The notes below the pieces were generated by a model. It was not told the DNA's origin and made no database searches. It saw only the letters and a program-made list of their open reading frames with translations. 64,000 bases of DNA from Candidatus Chloroploca sp. Khr17 (GTDB lineage Bacteria; Chloroflexota; Chloroflexia; Chloroflexales; Chloroflexaceae). Numbering within the stretch: the stretch's first letter is position 1; every line of letters starts with the position of its first letter. The stretch covers positions 105,186-169,185 of the forward strand of contig NZ_RYFF01000007.1 in NCBI RefSeq assembly GCF_004138165.1, in the 5' to 3' direction. Positions 20,319 to 28,387 of this stretch are shown in pieces. The position numbers were made by a program, and so were the translations under genes.

Positions 20319-21193
20319 TGACAACCTCGCTTGAAACCCAACTCCAGAGGCGTGCCCACGACCTGCTGGCCGAGGGCGTTGTTGAGCTCTTTCTCGGCTA
20401 CCGCCAGGGTTCCAACCCGCTGCGGGTTGCCCCTTTTGTCGCCCGCACGCCGCTCGAAACGGCCAAACTCGTCTGGAATGCGGTCTGTGTGCCGAATCTG
20501 GCCGGTACGCTGGCGAAGCATGCCGGCCAGCGGATCGGGGTGGCGCTGAAAGCGTGTGATGCGCAGTCAGTCCGCGAGTTGCTGAAGTTGAACCAGCTTG
20601 AACGCAGCCGCCTCTATCTCATTGGCATCGGCTGCGCAGGCATGGCTGACCCCGAAGCGATCACCAAAGCCGCCCCAGGGCGGGTCACTGGTCTCGCTGA
20701 AGATGGCCCCGACTTGGTGATCACCACGGCGGACGACGTTGTCCGCCGTGAACGGGGTACGCTGCTGCTGACAAAATGCGCAACGTGTATCGGGATGCCA
20801 ACCGATTTCTGTGACGAGTGGCTCGGCGAAGTACCGCCCACGCCGCCTGCCATTCCCGCCGAACGCTTCGCGGCGGTGCAGGCACTCGCCACGCTTGCGC
20901 CCCCCGAACGCCTCGCTTTCTGGAGTGAACACCTGAGCCGCTGCACGCTCTGTTATGCCTGTCAGACAGTCTGCCCGCTCTGCTTTTGCAAAGAGTGCGC
21001 CCTGACGCTCGAACGCGACCATCCCCGGCGGCAGGCGCGTGAGCCAATGACGATCTTTGCCTACCATCTGATGCGCGCCTATCACCTGGCCGACCGTTGC
21101 ACCGGCTGCGATGAGTGTAGCCGGGTCTGCCCCGAGGATATCCCGCTCAACCTGATCTGCCGCAAGCTCGAACAAGATCGGAGCCAGGTATGA
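20318..21193 (+). CDS. FrhB/FdhB-like iron-sulfur protein with C-terminal double [4Fe-4S] domain
   Basis: 291 residues. The N-terminal half (VALKACDAQSVRELLKLNQL, LIGIGCAG, LLTKCATCIG) resembles the F420-hydrogenase/formate-dehydrogenase beta family, which normally binds FAD and passes electrons between a nucleotide-type cofactor and iron-sulfur clusters. The C-terminal half has CTLCYACQTVCPLCFCKEC and CTGCDECSRVCPED. In Hdr gene sets such a protein is a candidate entry point for NAD(P)H or F420. It is translationally coupled on both sides (TGATG and ATGA). Its exact partner is unknown; the flavin is inferred. Confidence 0.75.
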   Translation: MTTSLETQLQRRAHDLLAEGVVELFLGYRQGSNPLRVAPFVARTPLETAKLVWNAVCVPNLAGTLAKHAGQRIGVALKACDAQSVRELLKLNQLERSRLYLIGIGCAGMADPEAITKAAPGRVTGLAEDGPDLVITTADDVVRRERGTLLLTKCATCIGMPTDFCDEWLGEVPPTPPAIPAERFAAVQALATLAPPERLAFWSEHLSRCTLCYACQTVCPLCFCKECALTLERDHPRRQAREPMTIFAYHLMRAYHLADRCTGCDECSRVCPEDIPLNLICRKLEQDRSQV

Positions 21194-21594
21194 CCACAAG
21201 CATCCGTATCGGCGGTGGGCGCAACGAACTGTTGCAAAAAGTCGAGGCCTTGAGTGGTCAACACCTCGCCAACTGCTACCAGTGTGGCACCTGCGCCGCA
21301 GGTTGTCCGTTTCACCAGGCGATGGATCTGCTGCCTGATGCCCTGATCCAGCACCTGCGCCTCGGCTTGCCAGGCATCCTTGAGCGACAAACCTTCTGGA
21401 TCTGTGCTGGTTGCGATACGTGCAGTGACCGCTGCCCACGGGGGCTGGATATCGCGCGGATCATGGAAGCCCTGCGCCAGATCTGCCTCCGTGAAGGCGG
21501 CGATCATCCCGCACTGACCCAGTTGGAGCGAGCCGACCTCGGTGCGTTGCCGCCGATTGCGCTGGTTGCGAGTATGCGGCGAAATTCAGGCTAG
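21190..21594 (+). CDS. hdrC: HdrC-like iron-sulfur subunit
   Basis: 134 residues. It has two [4Fe-4S] motifs, CYQCGTCAAGCPFH and CAGCDTCSDRCPRG, spaced as in HdrC, the subunit that links HdrA to HdrB. The ATG overlaps the stop of the preceding gene. hdrB would normally follow directly, but a 147-bp inverted-repeat element occupies most of the 242-base gap here. Confidence 0.88.
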   Translation: MTTSIRIGGGRNELLQKVEALSGQHLANCYQCGTCAAGCPFHQAMDLLPDALIQHLRLGLPGILERQTFWICAGCDTCSDRCPRGLDIARIMEALRQICLREGGDHPALTQLERADLGALPPIALVASMRRNSG

Positions 21595-21658
21595 GAGAGG
21601 GAAAGCGGAAAGCGGACGAGGGCAGCAGGATTGAATGCCCAACTCGGAAGGGTTAGAG

Positions 21659-21805
21659 AGTCTGGGAACGACATGTCTCGGTAGCGCCGCCGACCACGAA
21701 TGGGGGCACGAATAAACGAATATCGCACCGCAACGCCCATATTCGTTTATTCGTGAGTGTTCTTCGTGGTCAGCTGAGGACGCCAGAAAACTTCGTTCCC
21801 AGACT
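21659..21805. mobile_element. Terminal-inverted-repeat element, family 1, copy A (MITE-like)
   Basis: 147 bp bounded by perfect 13-bp inverted repeats (AGTCTGGGAACGA / TCGTTCCCAGACT). Nested inside are CACGAATAAACGAATAT and its complement around a unique centre. It has no coding capacity. It sits between hdrC and hdrB. Copies B, C and D are at 25344, 52213 and 52091. Confidence 0.75.
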
Positions 21806-21836
21806 ACTAAAGCATTGTCGAAGAAAGAACCGTGGC

Positions 21837-22727
21837 ATGCCGATCGCCTACTATCCTGGATGTACGATAAAAGTCTCGGCCCCCGAGCATGAAATTGCTG
21901 CGCTCGCGGTGATGCATGCGCTTGGCCTCGACTTGCACGAGATGCGCGAGTGGAATTGCTGTGGCGTGGTTCATTCGCTCGCCACCGATAACCTGATCCG
22001 CCATATGGCCCCCGTCCGGGTCTTTGCCCGCCTGCAACAACAAGGCGAACGCGAGGTCGTCACGCTCTGCGATATGTGCTTCAATACGCTGGCACGGGCC
22101 AACCAGGTTGCCCGGCGGCAACCCGAGCAGATGGACGCGCTCAAGGCGACCAGCGGCGACGAACTCAACTACGACGGCAGCGCCGAGGTGTTGCATCTGC
22201 TACAGATCCTGCGTGACCGCGTGGGCATGGCGGTCATCAAGGCGCGGGTGCGCCAACCACTGCACAACCTGCGGGTCTACCCCTACTATGGGTGCAAGCT
22301 CTTGCGCCCGACCGACGTGGGCCTTGACGACGCCGAAGTTCCCACGGTGCTCGGTGATTTGATGGCAGCGCTGGGGGCCACCGTCGTCGAAGGCAACCTG
22401 CAGACGCGCTGCTGCGGGGCGTATCACGTGGTCAACCGCGAAAGCCTGGTGGCCGAACGTGTCGCGGCAACGACGGCGCAGGCCCGGGCCAATGGAGCCA
22501 ACGCGATCGTGCTCTCGTGCCCACTCTGCCACTTCAACCTTGCGACCCGCCAGAGCGACCCCGACCATGTGCTACCCGTGCTCTACTACACGCAGTTGAT
22601 GGGCCTCGCCTTTGGGTTGCCCCCCGCAACGCTCGGGTTGCCAGACGCGACCGCGCTCTTTCCGGAAGCGTTGTCCACCGCGCACCACGCGCAAGCCGTG
22701 CCTATTTGCACGAAAGGAGAACGGTGA
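21837..22727 (+). CDS. hdrB: HdrB-like (or SdhE-like) protein with two CCG domains
   Basis: 296 residues beginning MPIAYYPGCTIKV. Two cysteine-rich CCG domains are complete: GC...WNCCG...CDMC and GC...TRCCG...CPLC. In HdrB these hold two noncubane [4Fe-4S] clusters that reduce a disulfide; in type-E succinate dehydrogenases the same fold (SdhE) links the soluble enzyme to the membrane. The frame extends upstream into the mobile element, but ATG 21837 gives the family's normal N-terminus. It ends with a TGATG overlap with the iron-sulfur subunit of the fumarate reductase, which favours joint function with it. Confidence 0.87.
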   Translation: MPIAYYPGCTIKVSAPEHEIAALAVMHALGLDLHEMREWNCCGVVHSLATDNLIRHMAPVRVFARLQQQGEREVVTLCDMCFNTLARANQVARRQPEQMDALKATSGDELNYDGSAEVLHLLQILRDRVGMAVIKARVRQPLHNLRVYPYYGCKLLRPTDVGLDDAEVPTVLGDLMAALGATVVEGNLQTRCCGAYHVVNRESLVAERVAATTAQARANGANAIVLSCPLCHFNLATRQSDPDHVLPVLYYTQLMGLAFGLPPATLGLPDATALFPEALSTAHHAQAVPICTKGER

Positions 22728-23503
22728 TGAGCGAACAAGCCCCCCTGATCACGATGCAATTGATGGGCAAGAATTACCGTGTTCCCGCTGGCCTGACGAT
22801 CATGGCCGCCATCGAGTATGCCGGTTACAAACTGGTACGCGGGGCCGGTTGTCGCGGCGGCTTCTGTGGCTCGTGCCCAACGCTCTATCGTCGCGAAGGC
22901 AACCACCGCATCTTCACCGCCCTCGCCTGTCAGACCCTGGTTGAAGACGGGATGTGCCTCGTCCAGATGCCGTTTGTCCCCCTGATCACCAGGCCCTACG
23001 ATCTGTATACCATCAAGCCGCAGGCCAACACCCTGTTGCAGCACTTCCCCGAAATTGCAGGCTGCGTCGCATGTAATACCTGCACGCGTTCATGCCCGCA
23101 GGGGTTGCCCGTGATGGACTATATCCAGGCGAGTCTGCGCGGCGACATCGAACGCGCCGCGCTGCTCTCGTTCGATTGCATCTCGTGCGGCATCTGTTCG
23201 AGCCGTTGTCCTGCCGACATCAAACACTATGCGGTCGGCCTGCTCGCCCGGCGACTCTATGGCAAATATATCACGCCGAACGCCCCCGATCTTGCTGAGC
23301 GCGTTGGTGCCATTGAAACCGGAGATTTTACCGCCGAACTTGATGCCTTGATGGCCTTGTCTGCCGCTGAACTGCGCAGCCGCTACGAGCAGCGCACCTT
23401 TGAGGTCGCGGCTGAACAAGAAGACCCGTACAGCGCAACCCGCTCGTACAACTCAGCCATGGATCCCGTTGACTACCAGGACGAGCTCGAAGTGAGTCGG
23501 TGA
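22727..23503 (+). CDS. Fumarate reductase/succinate dehydrogenase iron-sulfur subunit (TfrB/SdhB type)
   Basis: 258 residues. The plant-type [2Fe-2S] site is GAGCRGGFCGSC with a later ALACQTL; two ferredoxin motifs follow, CVACNTCTRSCPQG and CISCGICSSRCPAD. The second motif has four cysteines where classical SdhB has three, so a [4Fe-4S] rather than a [3Fe-4S] centre is expected, as in type-E SdhB and TfrB. It carries electrons between the flavoprotein and HdrB. AAAGGAGA precedes the ATG. Unlike methanogen TfrB there is no fused CCG domain; the separate HdrB supplies it. Confidence 0.86.
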   Translation: MSEQAPLITMQLMGKNYRVPAGLTIMAAIEYAGYKLVRGAGCRGGFCGSCPTLYRREGNHRIFTALACQTLVEDGMCLVQMPFVPLITRPYDLYTIKPQANTLLQHFPEIAGCVACNTCTRSCPQGLPVMDYIQASLRGDIERAALLSFDCISCGICSSRCPADIKHYAVGLLARRLYGKYITPNAPDLAERVGAIETGDFTAELDALMALSAAELRSRYEQRTFEVAAEQEDPYSATRSYNSAMDPVDYQDELEVSR

Positions 23504-23504
23504 C

Positions 23505-23539
23505 GGCATCGTCAGCGGGTTGCACCCGCTGACGATGCC
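23505..23539. repeat. Perfect 16-bp hairpin between iron-sulfur and flavoprotein genes
   Basis: GGCATCGTCAGCGGGT and its complement around a TGC loop begin right after the stop at 23503. No T-run follows, so it may moderate rather than stop transcription. Confidence 0.65.
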
Positions 23540-23663
23540 ATGCGCTGACAGCAATTGGAATTGAGCAATCCGCATCAGTATTGCTGCCAGAGCGCATTGG
23601 AACATCATGCGCGGCAATCTGCAATCTGCAATGCTCTGACGGGATGCAAAAGGAGACGCTCCT

Positions 23664-25313
23664 ATGGAAATAAGCGATGGATACCCCGCCGCTATGCGGC
23701 AAAGCATCGCCAGGGTTGAAGCAACGCGCTCGGCGCGGTTGGGGCGCACCTTCCCTGCGATGAGCCTGGACGAGCGCAAAGCGTTGTTGCTCAGCCACCA
23801 CCCCGACTACAAAGCCGGCGCCAAACGCCCGCTGCTTTTTGGTTCCGGCAAAGGGATGTCGCTCAACCACGAACTGACCGATCTCTTCGAGGCGCGACCG
23901 CTGGTGCGTGCGAGTCTCGATCTGAGCAAGATTGACCACGACGTTGACCTGCTGGTGATCGGCGGGGGCGGCGCCGGTACGGTCGCGGCGATCTGGGCGG
24001 TGAAAGCCGGTCTCGACCCACGGAAGGTGCTGGTAACGACAAAATTGCGCCACGGCGACTCGAACTCAACGATGGCCCAGGGCGGCATTCAGGCCGCCGA
24101 TCGCCCCGAAGATTCGCCAGCGCAACACTTTCTTGATGTGATGGGGGGCGGCCACTTTACCAATCAGCCCGAACTGGTACGTGCGCTGGTGCAGGATGCA
24201 CCGTTGATCATCCAGTGGCACGAGCACCTCGGGATGATGTACGACAAAGATGCCAATGGTCACTTCATCGAACATCCCGGCGGCGGCACGTCGCGCAACC
24301 GAATGCACTCGGCCCGCGACTATACCGGGCTCGAAATGATGCGCGTCTTGCGCGACGAAGCCCGCAACCTTGGCATTCCGGTGATCGAGTTTTCCCCGGT
24401 GATCGAGTTGCTCTGCGATGACGAGGGGCGCGTGAGCGGAGCGGTGCTGATCAACCTCGAGACCAGGCATTACCATATTGTGCGCGCTAGGGCGACGATT
24501 ATTACGACGGGCGGCCTTGGGCGCTTGCATATGCAGCAGTATCCGACCACCAATCACTATGGCGCAACCGCCGATGGGCTCGTGCTCGCCTATCGTGTCG
24601 GGGCCAAGCTCGTTGACCTGGATGCTGTGCAATACCATCCGACCGGGGCGGCTTTCCCGGCGCAAATGGCCGGCCTGCTCATTACCGAGAAGGTGCGTGG
24701 CCTGGGGGCGCAACCGCTCAACTGCGACGGCGAACAGTTTGTCTTTCCGCTCGAACCACGCGATGTCGAAGCCTCGGCCTTTATTCGCGAGTGTGCCGAA
24801 CGCGGCAAAGGCATCAAGACGCCACAAGACATGTGTGGCGTCTGGCTTGATGCACCGATGGTTGACCTGATCCACGGGCCAGGTACGATCCGCGAAGCCT
24901 TGCCCGCAATGTTCCGCATGTATGCCCGCTTTGGCATTGATATGACCCGTGACCCGATCCTGGTCTTTCCCACACTGCACTACCAAAATGGCGGCATTGC
25001 GACTGACGAGCACGGCGCAACCAGTGTGCCCGGGCTCTATGCAGCGGGCGAGGTGATGGGTGGGGTTCATGGGAAGAACCGGCTGATGGGCAATTCGCTA
25101 CTCGACTTCAATGTCTTCGGGCGACGGGCGGGCATGGCCGCCGCCACGTATGCCCGCGAGCATCCCGCCGGAAAGCTCAGTCTTGCCCACGTTGCCGCCT
25201 ACGAGGCCATGTTGCACGACGCCGGCATCGCAACGACGCGGACGGCCCCGCGCATCTTGCCCGACTATCGCGGCAAAGAGGCGCTGGATCGGTACCTTGA
25301 TATTCCGTTATAG
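23664..25313 (+). CDS. Fumarate reductase/succinate dehydrogenase flavoprotein (TfrA/SdhA type)
   Basis: 549 residues. The FAD fold is LLVIGGGGAGTVAAIWA (residues ~95-111). STMAQGGI replaces the SHTxAAQGG of classical SdhA, so the histidine that binds FAD covalently is absent and FAD should be noncovalent, as in TfrA and NadB. Catalytic-site segments HPTGAAFP, ITEKVRGLGA, HYQNGGIATD and HGKNRLMGNSLLDF are present. There is no signal peptide, so it is cytoplasmic. It interconverts fumarate and succinate. L-aspartate oxidase is an alternative, but the adjacent SdhB-like gene argues against it. AAGGAG lies upstream of the ATG. Confidence 0.87.
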   Translation: MEISDGYPAAMRQSIARVEATRSARLGRTFPAMSLDERKALLLSHHPDYKAGAKRPLLFGSGKGMSLNHELTDLFEARPLVRASLDLSKIDHDVDLLVIGGGGAGTVAAIWAVKAGLDPRKVLVTTKLRHGDSNSTMAQGGIQAADRPEDSPAQHFLDVMGGGHFTNQPELVRALVQDAPLIIQWHEHLGMMYDKDANGHFIEHPGGGTSRNRMHSARDYTGLEMMRVLRDEARNLGIPVIEFSPVIELLCDDEGRVSGAVLINLETRHYHIVRARATIITTGGLGRLHMQQYPTTNHYGATADGLVLAYRVGAKLVDLDAVQYHPTGAAFPAQMAGLLITEKVRGLGAQPLNCDGEQFVFPLEPRDVEASAFIRECAERGKGIKTPQDMCGVWLDAPMVDLIHGPGTIREALPAMFRMYARFGIDMTRDPILVFPTLHYQNGGIATDEHGATSVPGLYAAGEVMGGVHGKNRLMGNSLLDFNVFGRRAGMAAATYAREHPAGKLSLAHVAAYEAMLHDAGIATTRTAPRILPDYRGKEALDRYLDIPL

Positions 25314-25343
25314 GCAAAGGATGAAGACCATCGTTCGTTGGTC

Positions 25344-25509
25344 TAAGAGGTTTGTGAATGAAGTTTTCTGGCGTCCTCAGCCGTCCACGAATGGGGGCCA
25401 CGAATAAACGAATATGGGCATTGCGAACGGACGGAGGCTGAGCCTGTCGAACGCAGGCTCAGCCTGTCGAAGCTCCCGCTGGGATCAAGAAACTTCTGTT
25501 ACAGACTAC
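25344..25509. mobile_element. Terminal-inverted-repeat element, family 1, copy B (interrupted)
   Basis: The left part (AAGTTTTCTGGCGTCCTCAG, then CCACGAATAAACGAATATGGGC) matches copies A and C. After the centre the homology is replaced by a different repeat (25436-25472), and a degenerate right end AAACTTCTGTTACAGACT remains. It fills the gap between the fumarate reductase flavoprotein and korD. Confidence 0.65.
25436..25472. repeat. CTGAGCCTGTCGAA direct repeat inside copy B
   Basis: GGCTGAGCCTGTCGAA (25436-25451) and GGCTCAGCCTGTCGAA (25456-25471) are tandem 16-base units separated by CGCA. This sequence type is a widely dispersed bacterial repeat; here it appears inserted into an older element. 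Confidence 0.6.
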
Positions 25510-25552
25510 TACGTTCAACGAGCAAACTAGCGTCTAGAGTAGGCAGGGAACG

Positions 25553-25774
25553 ATGCATGTGATCGAGCTAAATGAACACTGGTGCAAAGGGTGTCGGGTG
25601 TGTGTCTTTCACTGTCCGACCAAGAGCCTGCGTATCGCGTCACGGTTTACTATGCGGGGCATTCATCCACCTGAACTGGTCGAGGCAGAACGCTGCAATG
25701 GGTGCCGCCTCTGCGAATTGCTCTGCCCAGATTTCGCGATTACCGTCATGGAGGCTGTCAGTGTCAACGCATAG
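25553..25774 (+). CDS. korD: 2-oxoglutarate:ferredoxin oxidoreductase, ferredoxin subunit
   Basis: 73 residues with two [4Fe-4S] motifs, CKGCRVCVFHCPTKSL and CNGCRLCELLCPDFAI. This is the delta-type subunit of four-subunit 2-oxoacid oxidoreductases and passes electrons between the TPP site and free ferredoxin. Its 3' end overlaps korA by 14 bases, and GGAGG inside it is the korA ribosome site. Confidence 0.9.
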   Translation: MHVIELNEHWCKGCRVCVFHCPTKSLRIASRFTMRGIHPPELVEAERCNGCRLCELLCPDFAITVMEAVSVNA

Positions 25775-26939
25775 AGACCGTCTTCGGCAAGCGATGGGCG
25801 ACAAGGTTCAGTTTGTCCAGGGCGACGATGCCTGTGCCTACGGGGCGATTCTGGCCGGCTGCACCTTTTTTGCCGGCTATCCCATTACCCCGGCGACCGA
25901 AGTCGCCGAGCGCATGGCCGAGTTGTTGCCCAAAATCGGCGGGTGCTATATCCAGATGGAAGACGAGATCGCCAGCATGGGGGCCATCGTCGGGGCAAGT
26001 TGGACCGGTGTCAAAACGATGACCGCCACGTCTGGCCCCGGTTTTTCCTTGATGCAAGAGAACCTCGGCTACGCGATCATGACCGAGACACCCTGCGTGA
26101 TCGTCAATGTCCAGCGCTCGGGGCCGTCGACCGGTCAGCCAACGCTCGGTGCCTACGGCGATATGATGCAGGCGCGTTGGGGCACGCACGGCGACCACGA
26201 GATCATTATGCTCTGTCCGGCGTCGGTGCAAGAGGCGATGGAGTTGACGATAGTTGCGTTTAACCTGGCCGAAGCCTACCGGACGCCGGTGCTGGTCTTT
26301 ATTGACGGCGAACTGGGCCATATGCGGGAACGGCTCGTCATTCCCGAGGATGACGAATTTGAACTGGTCGAACGCACGTGTGCCACTTCACGCGAGGGCT
26401 ACCGTCCTTTTGCGGCGGGCGAAGACCTTGTGCCGCCCTTTGCCCCCTTCGGGGCTGGGTTCCGCACCTATGTCACCGGCTTGACCCACAACGAAGCGGG
26501 CTTGCCTCGCTCGGCGAGTGCGCCGATCCACGACCAACTGGTGCGCCGTCTGGCCGATAAGATTCTACGCAACACTGACCAGATCATTCGTTATGAAGAG
26601 TTTGGGGCCGAGCAGTGCGAGATCGCGATCATTGCCTATGGCATTACCGCCCGCGCTTGCCGCGATGTTGTCGAAGAAGGTCGCCAACGCGGCCTCAAGG
26701 TCGGCCTGTTGCGCCTGATCACCATCTGGCCCTTCCCCGACGAAGTCGTCGCCAAGTGGGCAACACGCGTGCAGGCCATCCTGGTACCCGAAATGAACCT
26801 CGGCCAGATCGTGCATCCAATCCGCGAAGCGGTCGCCGGGCGCTGCCCGGTCATGTTGCAGAGCAAAATCGGCGGCGAGTTGCATACACCAACCGAAGTG
26901 ATCGACGCGCTGGAGGAACTGCGATGTCAGGTCTGCTAA
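25761..26939 (+). CDS. korA: 2-oxoglutarate:ferredoxin oxidoreductase subunit alpha
   Basis: 392 residues, pyrimidine-binding plus transketolase C-terminal domains. Recognisable segments are FFAGYPITPATEVAERM, QMEDEIASMGAIVGASWTG, ATSGPGFSLMQENLGYA and NVQRSGPSTGQPT, as in KorA. I start it at GTG 25761 because GGAGG lies 8 bases upstream; the first ATG (25794) has no ribosome site. With KorB it forms the TPP active site that interconverts succinyl-CoA plus CO2 and 2-oxoglutarate. It overlaps korD and korB. Confidence 0.9.
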   Translation: MSTHRDRLRQAMGDKVQFVQGDDACAYGAILAGCTFFAGYPITPATEVAERMAELLPKIGGCYIQMEDEIASMGAIVGASWTGVKTMTATSGPGFSLMQENLGYAIMTETPCVIVNVQRSGPSTGQPTLGAYGDMMQARWGTHGDHEIIMLCPASVQEAMELTIVAFNLAEAYRTPVLVFIDGELGHMRERLVIPEDDEFELVERTCATSREGYRPFAAGEDLVPPFAPFGAGFRTYVTGLTHNEAGLPRSASAPIHDQLVRRLADKILRNTDQIIRYEEFGAEQCEIAIIAYGITARACRDVVEEGRQRGLKVGLLRLITIWPFPDEVVAKWATRVQAILVPEMNLGQIVHPIREAVAGRCPVMLQSKIGGELHTPTEVIDALEELRCQVC

Positions 26940-27784
26940 AGCTCAAAACCGCCGCCGAGTTGCGCCAAATCTATCTGCGCCACGAGATGTTCCCGACCAT
27001 CTTTTGCGATGGGTGCGGCCTCGGCAACGTGCTCAACTACACCCTCTGGGCGCTCGACGAACTGCAGCTCGACCTTGACCGCACTGTCTTTGTCTCGGGC
27101 ATCGGCTGCTCATCGCGTCTCTCGGGGTATGTCAACGCAGACGGGATGCACACCACGCATGGCCGGGCGCTGGCATTTGCGTCGGGCATCAAAGCTGCCC
27201 AGCCCGACTTGAACGTCATCGTCTTTACTGGCGACGGCGACGGCTCGGGCATTGGCGGCAACCACCTGTTGCACACGATCCGGCGCAATATGGATCTGAC
27301 GGTCATCCTGGTCAACAACTTCACCTACGGCATGACCGGTGGGCAGGCCGCGCCGACAACCCCCATCGACAGTTTCAGCACCACAACGCCGTACGGCAAC
27401 ATCGAATACCCGCTCGACATCTGCGCCCTAGCCCAGACGCTTGGGGCACCCTACGTAGCACGCTGGATGATCAACCAGCCCTACCCACCGATCAAATCAA
27501 TTGCCCAGGGCATCCAGAAACGCGGCTTTGCGCTGATCGAAATGCTCGTGCCCTGCCCAACCGCCTATGGCCGACGCAACGGGCTCAAGCAACTCGAAAC
27601 GATCTGGCAATGGTACCGCGACCATACGATCCTGATTGACGACTACGAACACATCATGCACTTTGGCTCACCCGACGAACGAGCCGCACTGCACGACAAG
27701 ATCAAGATCGGCATCTTCCAGGACTGCGAGCGTGAAAGCTTCGAGGCACGCTGGGCCGCACTGGTTGAACAGGTGAAACTATGA
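26924..27784 (+). CDS. korB: 2-oxoglutarate:ferredoxin oxidoreductase subunit beta
   Basis: 286 residues, the TPP-diphosphate binding subunit: FCDGCGLGNVLNY, VSGIGCSSRLSGYV, and the thiamine motif GDGDGSGIGGNHLLH...VNNFTYGMTGGQ. The DGMHTTHGRALAFASG segment fits KorB rather than pyruvate enzymes, which usually carry extra N-terminal cysteines. GGAGG precedes the ATG, which overlaps the korA end by 16 bases; its stop overlaps korC (ATGA). Confidence 0.9.
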   Translation: MSGLLKLKTAAELRQIYLRHEMFPTIFCDGCGLGNVLNYTLWALDELQLDLDRTVFVSGIGCSSRLSGYVNADGMHTTHGRALAFASGIKAAQPDLNVIVFTGDGDGSGIGGNHLLHTIRRNMDLTVILVNNFTYGMTGGQAAPTTPIDSFSTTTPYGNIEYPLDICALAQTLGAPYVARWMINQPYPPIKSIAQGIQKRGFALIEMLVPCPTAYGRRNGLKQLETIWQWYRDHTILIDDYEHIMHFGSPDERAALHDKIKIGIFQDCERESFEARWAALVEQVKL

Positions 27785-28317
27785 AACAAGAGATCCGCAT
27801 CTGTGGGTTTGGCGGGCAAGGGGTCATCACCGCAGCGGTGATCCTCGGCAAGGCCGCCGCCGTCTATGATGGCCTGATCGCCTGCCAGGTGCAATCGTAC
27901 GGCCCCGAAGCACGCGGCGGCGCAGCGCGCGCCGAGGTCATCATTGCCAACGAAGCAATCGGCTATCCAGGCATTCACGCCGCCGACATCCTCGTCGCCA
28001 TGTCGCAAGAAGCGTTCAACCGCTACATCAATGACATCAGGCCAGGGGCAACGATCATTATTGACCCCGACATGGTGATCAACTACGAGGCAGCACCCTA
28101 TGCGCACCTGGTGCCCTCAACCAGGATCGCCGAAGAACTAGGCAACGTCGTCGTCGCCAACATCGTCATGCTCGGCGCAGTGACCGCCTTGACCGGCGTC
28201 GTCTCACGTGAAGCGATGCTCGCCTCGACCCTCGCAAGCGTCCCGAGCAAGTTCAAAGCGCTCAATCAACAAGCGCTTGAGGCAGGCATGACGGTAGTCG
28301 CGGGGCAGTTGCCCTAA
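27781..28317 (+). CDS. korC: 2-oxoglutarate:ferredoxin oxidoreductase subunit gamma
   Basis: 178 residues beginning MKQEIRICGFGGQGVITAAV, the hallmark of the gamma domain, followed by SYGPEARGGAARAEVIIANEAIGYP. This domain helps bind CoA and completes the Kor complex. It is the last gene of the cluster and is followed within 10 bases by a 24-bp perfect hairpin. Confidence 0.92.
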   Translation: MKQEIRICGFGGQGVITAAVILGKAAAVYDGLIACQVQSYGPEARGGAARAEVIIANEAIGYPGIHAADILVAMSQEAFNRYINDIRPGATIIIDPDMVINYEAAPYAHLVPSTRIAEELGNVVVANIVMLGAVTALTGVVSREAMLASTLASVPSKFKALNQQALEAGMTVVAGQLP

Positions 28318-28326
28318 AAACCCATG

Positions 28327-28377
28327 CTTGTGCTCGCGAAAACGGCCAGCTTCGCTGGCCGTTTTCGCGAGCACAAG
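28327..28377. terminator. 24-bp palindrome after korC (CCAGC-loop-GCTGG family)
   Basis: CTTGTGCTCGCGAAAACGGC continues to CCAGC, loop TTC, and the perfect complement. It lies between the convergent korC and the M50-like gene and can end transcription from both sides. It is nearly identical to 30493-30545, differing by a C/G exchange that is compensated in the opposite arm. Confidence 0.65.
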
Positions 28378-28387
28378 CGACAGCATC

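Noticed and set aside
21753..21836. Longer N-terminus for HdrB reading out of the repeat element
   Set aside because: The extra residues are encoded by the inverted repeat, the start would be GTG without ribosome site, and the HdrB family begins close to the YYPGC motif.
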